Source of the DNA: Pseudoalteromonas citrea
Lineage (GTDB): Bacteria > Pseudomonadota > Gammaproteobacteria > Enterobacterales > Alteromonadaceae
DNA: 64,000 nucleotides
Assembly (NCBI RefSeq): GCF_000238375.3
Contig: NZ_AHBZ03000027.1
Coordinates: 124,001 to 188,000 of the forward strand
Direction: 5' to 3'
Below, one piece after another: positions 54,515-63,709 of the stretch. Position 1 is the stretch's first letter. Each line of letters starts with the position of its first letter. The position numbers and the translations under genes were made by a program. The notes under the pieces were generated by a model. It worked only from the letters and a program-made list of their open reading frames with translations, searched no databases and had not been told where the DNA came from.

Positions 54515-56255
54515 CAAAGTAGCACTGGTCATTGGCGCCAGTTTAGGGGCTGTCTTATCGTATTTTACAGTGAGTTGGGTTGGCTTAAACACGGCTTCAG
54601 ACATTGTATTAAATGATGGACCTCCCCAGCCATTGTATTGGGTTGCGCCAATGGATGACAATTATCGCCGTGATAAACCTGGGCTATCGCCGATGGGGAT
54701 GGACTTAGTTCCTGTGTACGCAAATGAGGGGGCTCAGGCATCGACGAGTCCTGGCACCATCACCATTAACCCCGCAGTAATTAACAACTTGGGTGTAAGA
54801 ACCGCTCCTGTGCAATTTAAGGCACGGCAGCAACATATTGAAACGGTAGGCTATGTACAATATGACCAAGAAAGTATGGTGCATATACACCCGCGAGTGG
54901 AAGGTTGGGTTGAAACCCTGTATGTCAAATCAGCCGGGGATAGAGTCTCGCAAGGGCAGCCACTTTATACATTGTATTCACCTCAGTTAGTAAATGCGCA
55001 AGAAGAATACTTGATCGCACTTAAACGCAATAATCGCACTGTGATGCGCGCCGCAGCTGACAGGCTTAGGGCTTTGCAACTTTCTGATGAGTTTATTGAA
55101 ACCCTTAAAAAGCAACAACAAATACGACAATCAATCACTTTTTATGCGTCGCAGTCAGGGGTAGTAGATGTATTAAATATTCGCGAAGGGTTTTACGTAA
55201 AACCGGGTACGACCCTTATGAGTGTTGCAACACTTGATCAGGTTTGGGTCGAAGCTGAAGTGTTTGAGCGCGATACCGCATTTATTGAGATAGGTTTACC
55301 CGTAACCATGACGCTTGACTATTTACCAAATAAGCAATGGCTGGGTAAGGTTGATTATATTTACCCTAGTTTAAATGCAACGACACGGACGTTGCGAGTT
55401 CGCTTGAAGTTTGATAATCCACAACAGCAGCTTAAACCAAACATGTTTGCGCAAATTAGTATTGCAGCGCAATCTCAGCAAGCTCAATTGCAAGTTCCTA
55501 AAGAAGCGGTTATTCGTACGGGGAAGCAGGATAGGGTTGTGCTGGCCTTGGGGGAAGGTCAGTTTAAGTCCGTGGCGGTTACCGTTGGAAACGTCGATCA
55601 TGATTTTATACAAATTATTGAGGGTCTTGGTAAAGAAGATGTTGTGGTGACATCAGCACACTTTTTAATTGATTCTGAGTCGAGTAAAAATTCAGACTTT
55701 AAGCGCATGAATTACGATGATGTGAACAACAGGGTATCGGTGTCAGCAAAGGTCGTTGCAATAGACACTAAAAATCGCATATTGACGCTTGACCATGGCG
55801 CAATTGAAGCGTGGAACTGGCCACAAATGGTGATGGATTTTCCTGTGCCTACGTCAGTAGATATGACGACGTTGAGTAAAAACACCCAGTACACTTTTGA
55901 CATTGAAAAAAGTCATAATAATGAGTATCAAATCACCGCTCATTCCCCTTCACTTGATATTACACAAGTGCAAAGTGCTACTGTTACTGGGCGCGTGAAT
56001 GCTATTAATACGGCGAATCGAGTAGTTAATATAAGCCGTGGGCCTATTACTAAGTGGCAACGTGGAGCAGCTACTATGGATTTTGTCCTGGCCAATGAGC
56101 TGGATATTGCATTACTAACGCAAGGGCAACATATCACATTTACGTTTGAAGTTCGGGACGATCTTGTGGTGGTGGCATTTTCAAATCAAGAGACTATGCA
56201 GAGTGTTATCCATGATAGCACCATGGATAACATGGAAGGCATGCAACATGATTGA
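54507..56255 (+). CDS. CusB-like metal efflux adaptor with two CusF-like domains
   Basis: A 582-aa periplasmic adaptor. An N-terminal anchor is followed by a heavy-metal-binding segment (YWVAPMDDNYRRDKPGLSPM then GMDL, about residues 44-67), barrel-sandwich and helical-hairpin parts, and a beta-barrel domain. Beyond the usual CusB end come two CusF-like domains: 409-480 with H430, W438, M441 and M443 (DHGAIEAWNWPQMVMDF), a complete Cu(I)/Ag(I) site; and 489-560, in which His becomes Arg and the WPxM part is lost (SRGPITKWQRGAATMDF). The free CusF chaperone is thus fused in. It overlaps both neighbouring genes. Confidence 0.9.
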   Translation: MNSKVALVIGASLGAVLSYFTVSWVGLNTASDIVLNDGPPQPLYWVAPMDDNYRRDKPGLSPMGMDLVPVYANEGAQASTSPGTITINPAVINNLGVRTAPVQFKARQQHIETVGYVQYDQESMVHIHPRVEGWVETLYVKSAGDRVSQGQPLYTLYSPQLVNAQEEYLIALKRNNRTVMRAAADRLRALQLSDEFIETLKKQQQIRQSITFYASQSGVVDVLNIREGFYVKPGTTLMSVATLDQVWVEAEVFERDTAFIEIGLPVTMTLDYLPNKQWLGKVDYIYPSLNATTRTLRVRLKFDNPQQQLKPNMFAQISIAAQSQQAQLQVPKEAVIRTGKQDRVVLALGEGQFKSVAVTVGNVDHDFIQIIEGLGKEDVVVTSAHFLIDSESSKNSDFKRMNYDDVNNRVSVSAKVVAIDTKNRILTLDHGAIEAWNWPQMVMDFPVPTSVDMTTLSKNTQYTFDIEKSHNNEYQITAHSPSLDITQVQSATVTGRVNAINTANRVVNISRGPITKWQRGAATMDFVLANELDIALLTQGQHITFTFEVRDDLVVVAFSNQETMQSVIHDSTMDNMEGMQHD

Positions 56256-59200
56256 ATCGGTGATCCATTGGTCGGTTAAAAACCGGCTTTTTGTGCTTAT
56301 GCTGTGCATTATTTTGGCCGTAGGTGGTGTTTTTTCGATAAAAAACACGCCAGTAGATGCGTTACCAGATCTGTCGGATGTGCAGGTGATTGTTAAAACC
56401 AGTTACCCTGGGCAATCTCCTCAAGTGGTGCAAGATCAAGTCACGTTTCCGTTGACGACGGCGATGTTATCGGTGCCGGGCGCCAAGACGGTACGTGGTT
56501 TTTCATTTTTTGGTGACTCTTACGTGTACATTATTTTTGATGATGATACCGATTTATATTGGGCGAGAAGCCGAGTATTAGAGTATTTAAGTCAAGTTGC
56601 ACCGACGCTTCCTGATAACGCTAAACCTCAGTTAGGGCCTGATGCCACAGGGGTGGGCTGGGTGTATATGTATGCATTAGTTGATAAAACAGGGCAACAT
56701 GACATTAGCCAGCTGCGTAGTTTACAAGATTGGTTTTTAAAGTATGAATTGCAGGCGGTATCGGGTGTATCTGAGGTTGCCGCCATCGGTGGCATGGTTA
56801 AACAGTATCAAGTGCAAGTCGACCCCGATAAGCTGCGAGCTTATGGCATATCACTGGCACAAGTACAATTGGCTATTGCGCGGGGCAACCAAGAAACAGG
56901 CGCTTCTGTGGTCGAAATGGCGGAAGCTGAATATATGGTTACAGCGACTGGCTATATACAGAGCGTCGCTGATATTACCGCCATTCCTTTAGGGTTAAAT
57001 AGCCAAGGTACAGCACTGCGCATTGGCGATGTTGCAGAGGTTAACTTAGGGCCACAAACTCGTCGGGGTATTGCAGAGCTCAATGGTGAAGGTGAAGTGG
57101 TTGGTGGGGTTGTGGTTATGCGCTTTGGTGAAAATGCACAACAGACCATTGCGGGAGTCAAAGCAAGATTAGCTCAGTTAGCTCAAGGTTTACCTGATGG
57201 TGTTGAGATTATCACGGTATACGACCGTTCATTATTAATTGAACAAGCAGTAGATAATCTATGGTCTAAGTTACTTGAAGAGCTGGCGGTTGTGGCGTTA
57301 GTGTGTGTGGTGTTTTTGTTTCATATACGCTCATCAATTGTGGCGGTGATCAGTTTGCCGATGGGCATACTTGTTGCCTTTTTAGTGATGTACAGTCAAG
57401 GTATTAACGCCAATATTATGTCTTTAGGTGGTATTGCTATTGCCATTGGCGCGATGACTGATGGTGCAATAGTGATGATTGAGAATATGCATAAGCATAT
57501 GGAAAAAACGCCCTTAACAGATAGCAATCGCTGGGAAATAGTCACGAAAGCGGCATCGGAAGTTGGCCCCGCGTTATTCTTTAGCTTGCTGATCATCACA
57601 GTGAGCTTTTTACCTGTGTTTATTTTAGAAGCACAGGAAGGGCGAATGTTTGCGCCACTGGCTTATACCAAAACTTACGCGATGGCGGCGTCTGCTGGGT
57701 TAGCTATCACCCTGATTCCAGTATTAATGGGGTATTTCATCCGTGGCAAAGTGATATCAGAGCGCAAAAACCCTATAAATAAGCTATTGATTGCAGCATA
57801 TATACCAGTATTAAAAAAGGTATTAACGTGGCCAAAAACAACATTGGTGATGGCGTTTGTTGTAACCGTGCTCGGCTTTTATCCGATGAATAAAATAGGG
57901 AGTGAGTTTATACCGCCATTGGATGAAGGCGACTTAATGTATATGCCCACCACTTACCCCGGTATTTCAATTGGTAAAGCCAGAGAGTTATTACAGCAAA
58001 CTGATAAGTTGATCCGCACTGTACCTGAAGTTGAATTGGTATTTGGTAAAGTGGGCAGAGCTGAAACGGCTACTGACCCCGCGCCACTAACCATGATTGA
58101 AACATTTATCAAGTTGAAACCACGCAGTGAATGGCGTGAAGGTGTTACTACTGATTCTCTTAAGCAAGAGTTGGATGCTGTAGTGAAGTTTCCAGGTGTG
58201 ACAAATGCATGGGTGATGCCTATTAAAACCCGTATCGATATGTTGGCGACGGGCATAAAAACCCCCGTTGGCCTTAAAGTCGCGGGACCAAACTTAGACA
58301 CTATTCAAGCTATTGGACAAGACATAGAACGCATTTTGTCTGATGTGGCGGGGACTGCATCTGTGTATTCAGAGAGAGTAGCTGGTGGTCGTTACATTAA
58401 AGTCGATATTAATCGGCACAAAGCGGCCCGATATGGTTTGAATATTGCGGATATTCAGCAAGTCATTACAACAGCAATTGGCGGCATGAATGTTGCCCAA
58501 ACCATTGAAGGGCAAGAGCGTTATCCAATAAATGTGCGTTATCCACAGGATCACCGTGACTCCCCTGAACAACTAGCCCGATTGCCAGTGGTAACGCCTG
58601 CTGGTCTGCGCATTGCATTAGGGGATGTTGCCGATATTTATATTGAATCTGGCCCGCCGGGTATAAAAAGTGAAAATGCCCGTATCAATGGCTGGACCTT
58701 TATTGATATCGAACACAGTGATATTGGTAGCTACGTAACGCATGCGCAGCAGGTATTAGAGCAGCAACTTGAATTACCTGTTGGGTATTCTGTTACTTGG
58801 GCCGGACAATATGAATATATGGAGCGTGCCAAAGCCAAGCTTGCGTATGTATTACCCCTGACTTTGGCAATTATCGTAGTATTGCTGTACTTAAATTTTC
58901 GCAGTTTTCGAGAGGTTTTTATCATCATGGGTACCTTACCGTTGGCTATGATTGGTGGCCTGTGGCTGCTATATTTTGAAGCGTTTAATTTCTCTGTTGC
59001 TGTTGGGGTTGGCTTTATTGCCTTAGCGGGAGTCGCCGTGGAGATAGGGGTGATCATGTTGGTGTACCTGAACCAAGCGCGTGACACACTACTCGCCAAA
59101 AATGAACAACTCACCACATCTGTATTACGGGATGCCATTTTACAAGGGGCGGGTATGCGTGTACGCCCTGTTATGATGACTGTCGCAACCATAATCATCG

Positions 59201-59364
59201 GTTTACTGCCTATTTTGTATGGCAGTGGTACTGGCTCAGAAGTGATGAGTCGAATTGCAGCACCTATGGTTGGTGGTATGTTCAGTGCGGTGATACTTAC
59301 TTTATTGGTGTTACCTGCGGTGTATTTTTTACTGAATAAGCCGAGGATATGCCCATCTTTATAG
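56248..59364 (+). CDS. CusA-like heavy-metal RND efflux pump
   Basis: A 1038-aa pump. The ATG at 56248 overlaps the adaptor stop by eight bases and gives the usual start MIESVIHWSVKNRLFVLMLC. HME-family marks are NTPVDALPDLSDVQVIVKTS, SFFGDSYVYIIFDDDTDLYW, PLDEGDLMYMPTTYPG and, in TM4, IAIAIGAMTDGAIVMIENMH with the acidic residue of the proton relay. The 12 helices and two large periplasmic loops are present. With the channel and adaptor it expels Cu(I), Ag(I) or a related metal from the periplasm. Confidence 0.95.
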   Translation: MIESVIHWSVKNRLFVLMLCIILAVGGVFSIKNTPVDALPDLSDVQVIVKTSYPGQSPQVVQDQVTFPLTTAMLSVPGAKTVRGFSFFGDSYVYIIFDDDTDLYWARSRVLEYLSQVAPTLPDNAKPQLGPDATGVGWVYMYALVDKTGQHDISQLRSLQDWFLKYELQAVSGVSEVAAIGGMVKQYQVQVDPDKLRAYGISLAQVQLAIARGNQETGASVVEMAEAEYMVTATGYIQSVADITAIPLGLNSQGTALRIGDVAEVNLGPQTRRGIAELNGEGEVVGGVVVMRFGENAQQTIAGVKARLAQLAQGLPDGVEIITVYDRSLLIEQAVDNLWSKLLEELAVVALVCVVFLFHIRSSIVAVISLPMGILVAFLVMYSQGINANIMSLGGIAIAIGAMTDGAIVMIENMHKHMEKTPLTDSNRWEIVTKAASEVGPALFFSLLIITVSFLPVFILEAQEGRMFAPLAYTKTYAMAASAGLAITLIPVLMGYFIRGKVISERKNPINKLLIAAYIPVLKKVLTWPKTTLVMAFVVTVLGFYPMNKIGSEFIPPLDEGDLMYMPTTYPGISIGKARELLQQTDKLIRTVPEVELVFGKVGRAETATDPAPLTMIETFIKLKPRSEWREGVTTDSLKQELDAVVKFPGVTNAWVMPIKTRIDMLATGIKTPVGLKVAGPNLDTIQAIGQDIERILSDVAGTASVYSERVAGGRYIKVDINRHKAARYGLNIADIQQVITTAIGGMNVAQTIEGQERYPINVRYPQDHRDSPEQLARLPVVTPAGLRIALGDVADIYIESGPPGIKSENARINGWTFIDIEHSDIGSYVTHAQQVLEQQLELPVGYSVTWAGQYEYMERAKAKLAYVLPLTLAIIVVLLYLNFRSFREVFIIMGTLPLAMIGGLWLLYFEAFNFSVAVGVGFIALAGVAVEIGVIMLVYLNQARDTLLAKNEQLTTSVLRDAILQGAGMRVRPVMMTVATIIIGLLPILYGSGTGSEVMSRIAAPMVGGMFSAVILTLLVLPAVYFLLNKPRICPSL

Positions 59365-59400
59365 TCGTACTTTTAGAGCTCTGTTGAAAGTGAACGGCAT

Positions 59401-59433
59401 ACTCGAAGAGTCGCTAGTGGCGACTCTTCGAGT
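59401..59433. repeat. Perfect 14-bp inverted repeat after the pump operon
   Basis: ACTCGAAGAGTCGC (59401-59414), loop TAGTG, GCGACTCTTCGAGT (59420-59433). It lies between the convergent pump and lipoprotein genes. Neither side has a T run, so a classical intrinsic terminator is not supported; it may act as an RNA 3'-end block. Confidence 0.8.
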
Positions 59434-59446
59434 AACTCTACAAAGG

Positions 59447-60817
59447 TTAATTATTTAAAGAGATCCAAATAGATGAACTCACATATTGACGATATTCTGG
59501 TTGGGTTAAAAAAGCCCAGTCAGGTTTTCGTTGCTTTAAAAATGCTCTAAATTGGGCGTAGTCTTTAGGTGCCCCAGCGTATCCAAAGAGCTGAATTTCC
59601 ATGCTAGAAAATTGAATTTCTTCTGTCGGTGTTGGGAAAGCATCTCCAAATGCTAAGTCTGGAATATTAGCGGAAATTGGACCTCGAATAGACCAATCTG
59701 CATATTCATCGCGTACTTTAAACTTAAATGACCATCTTGCTTGATAAAATCGTTCGTCAATGTGACTAAAATCATAATTTAATGACTGGCTCTGAGTTAG
59801 ATTGATAATATCATCAGATAAAGAGTGAAGTGACTCAGGCAGTTCGTTTAACTCTACTTGACCGTCGCTGTTAATGTAACTTCTAGACTGAGTATGCAAG
59901 TTGATCCTTACACCATTGCTGTCTAAATAATCATCAGCATATTGAGTAAGCATATTATGTTCGGTGATAGTCGGATAGACAAAGATTGGACTCAGGTTGT
60001 TAGTAGCGGTCCTGGTCGGCTGAGCTGCAACTTTATTGAAGTCATGCTCAATGTAACTAATCGTTCTAAATTCATTCGCCGAAGTACTTAATTCAGGCTG
60101 TACTAATATACCATCATGCGTAAAGCTTTCATTCGTTAGTTGGTAGCTAGTTGCAGATTCATCGAGGGTTATGAGAGCCCCTTTACTATAGCTACCATCG
60201 TTTGAAGTCAGTGTGAATAACATGGTTTTATTTGAATTTTTAGTTGGATCAAAGCAAATAGTCGACGAGGTTGTTAATGGCGTACTTTGATCTTCACTAC
60301 TTACAGGGGCATGCCAGTAATTTAGAGAATAATTATCATAAGTTACTTGAGTAAGCCCAGAAATATCGACCTTAACCCAGGTACAGTCTGTAGGAGGTGC
60401 AACGTTACTATTATCAACTGGAGCGTCGAAATAAAAGTTACCTAGCTCTCCACCTTGTTCTATGTTGAGTTCAGTATATATTTTTCTATCATACTGGTCC
60501 TTATTGTCATAAAAGCCGCTATAACGATATCCGATTATCGAGATATGTTTGGCATTTTCAGGAACCTCGGCAGAAAATTGTCCGGTATTGTCTAACTTTT
60601 GCGTCAATATAGCTTTACCTTCACTATCATGCAGTACAACAGTTGCTTGATAAGGCTCATTGTCTCTATCAAATGTGTTAAGCGATACCGTACTGGTGTT
60701 GTTAACCGTATTTTGTGAAGAGCCAATATTTTGGTTTGATGTATCACTGCTACCTCCACATGCGGCTAGGGTAATCGTAAGTGAAGTGGATACTAATAAT
60801 TGAGTGTATTTGTGCAT
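59447..60817 (-). CDS. Large lipoprotein of unknown function
   Basis: A 456-aa lipoprotein (MHKYTQLLVSTSLTITLAAC, lipobox LAAC, followed by GGSSDTS). The mature protein begins with a Ser/Asn-rich linker and a carboxypeptidase-regulatory-like beta-sandwich (ATVVLHDSEGKAILTQKLDN, then TGQFSAEVPENA). The rest is beta-rich with few cysteines and no catalytic motif I can see. It is likely on the outer membrane. It is a single gene ahead of the pump operon end. Confidence 0.7.
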   Translation of the reverse strand: MHKYTQLLVSTSLTITLAACGGSSDTSNQNIGSSQNTVNNTSTVSLNTFDRDNEPYQATVVLHDSEGKAILTQKLDNTGQFSAEVPENAKHISIIGYRYSGFYDNKDQYDRKIYTELNIEQGGELGNFYFDAPVDNSNVAPPTDCTWVKVDISGLTQVTYDNYSLNYWHAPVSSEDQSTPLTTSSTICFDPTKNSNKTMLFTLTSNDGSYSKGALITLDESATSYQLTNESFTHDGILVQPELSTSANEFRTISYIEHDFNKVAAQPTRTATNNLSPIFVYPTITEHNMLTQYADDYLDSNGVRINLHTQSRSYINSDGQVELNELPESLHSLSDDIINLTQSQSLNYDFSHIDERFYQARWSFKFKVRDEYADWSIRGPISANIPDLAFGDAFPTPTEEIQFSSMEIQLFGYAGAPKDYAQFRAFLKQRKPDWAFLTQPEYRQYVSSSIWISLNN

Positions 60818-61003
60818 TACAAGTCCATTGTTAATGTTTGTACCTTAATTGTCTCCTTATTTAAAAATGAAAGCAACATTTACAAAAGTACACAGGTTGT
60901 ATCAACGAGGTACCTTTGATTGCTGAATAACACTTAATACTGTTATTTGAGTCGTTGACTTATCACGTTGTTTAGATCTCAGCTAAGGTCATGGTTAAAG
61001 TAG

Positions 61004-61551
61004 TTATTTATAAAATTGAATGGTGTTTTGTAAAGTCGGGATAGATAACAGATAGCGCTGAAAGGTTATACCATCTGTTTTTACATACCCTGAGAACTTT
61101 AAGCCCAGTTTTTGTAAAACTTTGATTGATGCCTTATTATCTGCAATAACGTCGCCAAAAAATTGCGATACCCCGAGTTCACTTTTACAGTAAGCAGTGC
61201 ATGCTAATGCCGTCTCAGTTGCGTAGCCGTTTCCCCAATATTGGGGTAAGAATCGATAACCAATATCAGGAGCCCGACTTCAGGAATATATTTTAATCCG
61301 CAAAATCCAATAACTTTATGTGTTTGGTTATCTAATACAGCCCAGCGGCCATATCCATATAAAGCATATTCACGGAGCCAAATATTTGAAATCACCGTCT
61401 GTGCATCGTTTAGGGTCAATATTGAGGAATTATCAGCGGTATATTGTGTCACGGTTGGATCACTGTTAAGTGACAATACAGAGGCCGCATCTTCTAGAGC
61501 GAACTCTCGAATAACTGTACGTAAGGTATTAATTTTCATGTTTTTTATCAT
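61004..61551 (-). pseudogene. Frameshifted GNAT acetyltransferase
   Basis: The N-terminal frame from 61551 encodes a GNAT start (INTLRTVIREFALEDAASVL, then YGYGRWAVLDNQTHKVIGF and KYIPEVG). In the next frame it continues as PDIGYRFLPQYWGNGYATET ... ASIKVLQKLGLKFSGY and ends at the TAA of 61004-61006. The break is at a three-base C run (61273-61275; GGG on the coding strand); one added G would restore the family's usual VGAPDIGYR. The acetyl-CoA loop (QYWGNGYAT) is in the second half, so the product is probably inactive, unless the shift is a sequencing error. Confidence 0.85.
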
Positions 61552-61632
61552 TTATCTGCTGGGTAATACATGATAAGTTCTTAACTGTGGTGAAAACAGA
61601 TACAGATCAATGCAAGATATACAGTACAGTTG

Positions 61633-63126
61633 ATGAGTGAATACAAATATAAATCATTACAAGATACGCTGGAACGTAATATCAAGGCAGGCGTATTTTC
61701 ACATAAGTTACCTTCAATTAGAGCAATGGCCAAAAGTCAAAACGTTAGTATGTCTACCGTACAAAAAGCGTATGAGGGGCTAGAGCTATTAGGGCTTATT
61801 CAGGCGCGCCCGAAACAAGGTTATTTTATATGTGAGCACAGGGAATTGGATTATGGCTCGGACTATCAGCGTATTGTGGTTGATGAGTTAGACGAGCAAC
61901 AGGTGCTATTAACATTAAATGATGAAAACTTGGTCCCTTTGTCTGCAACTGCGCCAAGCTCTGTACTCAATAATCATGTATTGCTGAGTAAATTACATAA
62001 TAAGTCCTTCGATAGGTCGATGTATCAATTTAGGGTTAAAGATGAAGTACAAGGGGAGGCGCAATTAAGACAAACGATCAGCCAATTTTTATGGCGACAA
62101 GATCATGTCATAGGCCCAGAGAATATTCATATTGTTTCAGGGCACAGAGAAGGCTTAGTGAGTGCATTGACGGCTTCTGGAGCACTCGGTAACACCGTTG
62201 CGGTTGAATCTCCTACCTCATTTTATTTCCAGTCAGTCATTAAGCGTGTGTGTAAAAGCATTATTGAGATCCCAATGCAAACTCGTTTCATCAACGAATT
62301 GCAACTGCTTGATCAAGCACATAAAGCATACGGTTTTTCAACGTACTTAGTTAACCCCAGTTTCAATGATCCTACTGGGCGTGTGTTATCTTATAGCGAT
62401 AAGTGTGCTTTATTAGCATGGGCTGAACAGAACGCAGTGACAATTATTGAGTATGATAGAAGTGAATTGTATTTTGGCACCAATAAGCCCTTATCTTTAG
62501 CACAATTAGCCTCGGGTTTTCCAAAACTACCTTTGATCAGTATTCAAGATTTTTTTGATACAGTGTCTACGCGGATCTGTTTAGGTTTTGTGATTTGCTT
62601 CAATACAGGGCTGTTGTTTTCTCAAGCAAAACACACCCTTACTGAAGAACCAAATTTACACATGCAAAATGTCGTCAATGAACTTATTTGTTCAGGAGGT
62701 TATGAAAAATTACTATGCCAGTTACGCAATAAATTGAAAGAGAACTATCATTACACCCTGAAAATTTTTGAAGCTAATTTACCAAATTATATAACGTTTT
62801 TACCTGTTCAAGGCGGGCCGTGCTGTTGGTTTTTTACCGGTGAAAAGTCGAGTTCAGATATTTGGGAATCGTTGATCAATGAGGGCGTAGCGATTGCACC
62901 GGGTGCCATGTTTGGCTCAAATGATAAGTTTGAGCACTATTGTAGGATCACCTTTGCGTTACCCTGGAATACAGACTTAGCTTTGGCTATAAGAAAAGTT
63001 TGTATAGCCTTGGAATCATCTTATTTAGGTTGTCCAAGCATCCGCTTTAGTGTCGTATCTTTATCAATCACATGGTGCTTTATTGCGCCTACTATGTGTA
63101 AAACTAAAGCGCCAGTTAAAATATAG
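61633..63126 (+). CDS. MocR-like regulator lacking the PLP lysine
   Basis: A 497-aa protein with an N-terminal GntR-type winged HTH (SIRAMAKSQNVSMSTVQKAY, then EGLELLGLI) and an aminotransferase-like domain (ENIHIVSGHREGLVSALTAS, YLVNPSFNDPTGRVLS, IIEYDRSELYF). Where other members have SFSK with the PLP lysine, this one reads SIQDFFDTVSTRICLGF, with Asp (codon 62557-62559) in the Lys position; PLP cannot be bound covalently. The C-terminal 36 residues overlap the convergent cytochrome gene by 106 bases and look unlike the family, so an earlier stop may have been lost. ATG 61633 is preferred over TTG 61630. Confidence 0.8.
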   Translation: MSEYKYKSLQDTLERNIKAGVFSHKLPSIRAMAKSQNVSMSTVQKAYEGLELLGLIQARPKQGYFICEHRELDYGSDYQRIVVDELDEQQVLLTLNDENLVPLSATAPSSVLNNHVLLSKLHNKSFDRSMYQFRVKDEVQGEAQLRQTISQFLWRQDHVIGPENIHIVSGHREGLVSALTASGALGNTVAVESPTSFYFQSVIKRVCKSIIEIPMQTRFINELQLLDQAHKAYGFSTYLVNPSFNDPTGRVLSYSDKCALLAWAEQNAVTIIEYDRSELYFGTNKPLSLAQLASGFPKLPLISIQDFFDTVSTRICLGFVICFNTGLLFSQAKHTLTEEPNLHMQNVVNELICSGGYEKLLCQLRNKLKENYHYTLKIFEANLPNYITFLPVQGGPCCWFFTGEKSSSDIWESLINEGVAIAPGAMFGSNDKFEHYCRITFALPWNTDLALAIRKVCIALESSYLGCPSIRFSVVSLSITWCFIAPTMCKTKAPVKI

Positions 63127-63569
63127 GCTATCCATGAGTGTGACAGTTTTGCACTGTAGTAAATAGTTTCATTGAAAGCAATCACTTCACCATTTAACTC
63201 ATTTCTAGTTACTAATTCAAAACCAAATATATTAATACCATATCCACCAAACCCAGAGTACAGCATGCCAGATATTGGCAGAGCAAGCGTACCTAGTAAT
63301 AGTAACCAGTGGACGATGATAGAAAGGTGATGTTCATGTTTTGGATAGCCACTGGCAGGTGCGGGAAAGCCTTTTTTCAAGCGCCAGATCACTCTGGGTA
63401 AAATGATAAGTATCGCTAAAACACCAATTGCTTTGTGGATTGGGTAGAGTGACCATACTTCCCAGTAGACCATGTAGTATCCGATGACAATGATCCCAAT
63501 CATGGTTAAGCCAACAAGCCAGTGCAGTGATATGGTTAACGGAGATAAGGTTGAGTTGTCTTTATTCAT
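63021..63569 (-). CDS. Cytochrome b561
   Basis: A 182-aa membrane cytochrome with four helices. Heme histidines are placed as expected: TISLHWLVGLTMIGIIVIGY (helix 1), YPIHKAIGVLAILIILPRVI (helix 2), LSIIVHWLLLLGTLALPISG (helix 3) and LSHSWIAYILTGALVLHIVG (helix 4). It carries electrons from the quinone pool or to periplasmic acceptors such as superoxide. Its 3' end overlaps the MocR-like gene on the other strand. Confidence 0.93.
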   Translation of the reverse strand: MNKDNSTLSPLTISLHWLVGLTMIGIIVIGYYMVYWEVWSLYPIHKAIGVLAILIILPRVIWRLKKGFPAPASGYPKHEHHLSIIVHWLLLLGTLALPISGMLYSGFGGYGINIFGFELVTRNELNGEVIAFNETIYYSAKLSHSWIAYILTGALVLHIVGAIKHHVIDKDTTLKRMLGQPK

Positions 63570-63646
63570 TAAAGTTTCTCGAGTAAGTATCTGATTAAAG
63601 TATTGCTCAAGCTTAAATGAAGAAAACCCCTAATTTACATGGCTTA

Positions 63647-63699
63647 GGGATGAATGGAGGAGTAATGTGATAAGCCTTGCTCTTTCCTCCATTCACCCC
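63647..63699. repeat. Long imperfect hairpin between LytTR gene and cytochrome gene
   Basis: GGGATGAATGGAGGA (63647-63661) and TCCTCCATTCACCCC (63685-63699) pair over 15 bases with one G-T mismatch and a 23-base loop. A second smaller pairing, GGCTTA (63641-63646) with TAAGCC (63671-63676), overlaps it and would compete. No T run follows on the minus strand. It may end the LytTR transcript or control the cytochrome message; both are inference. Confidence 0.6.
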
Positions 63700-63709
63700 A
63701 TTTTACCTG

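Noticed and set aside
58731-59198. 155-codon frame antisense to the CusA-like gene
   Set aside because: Composition is that of a reversed membrane protein; no start signal.
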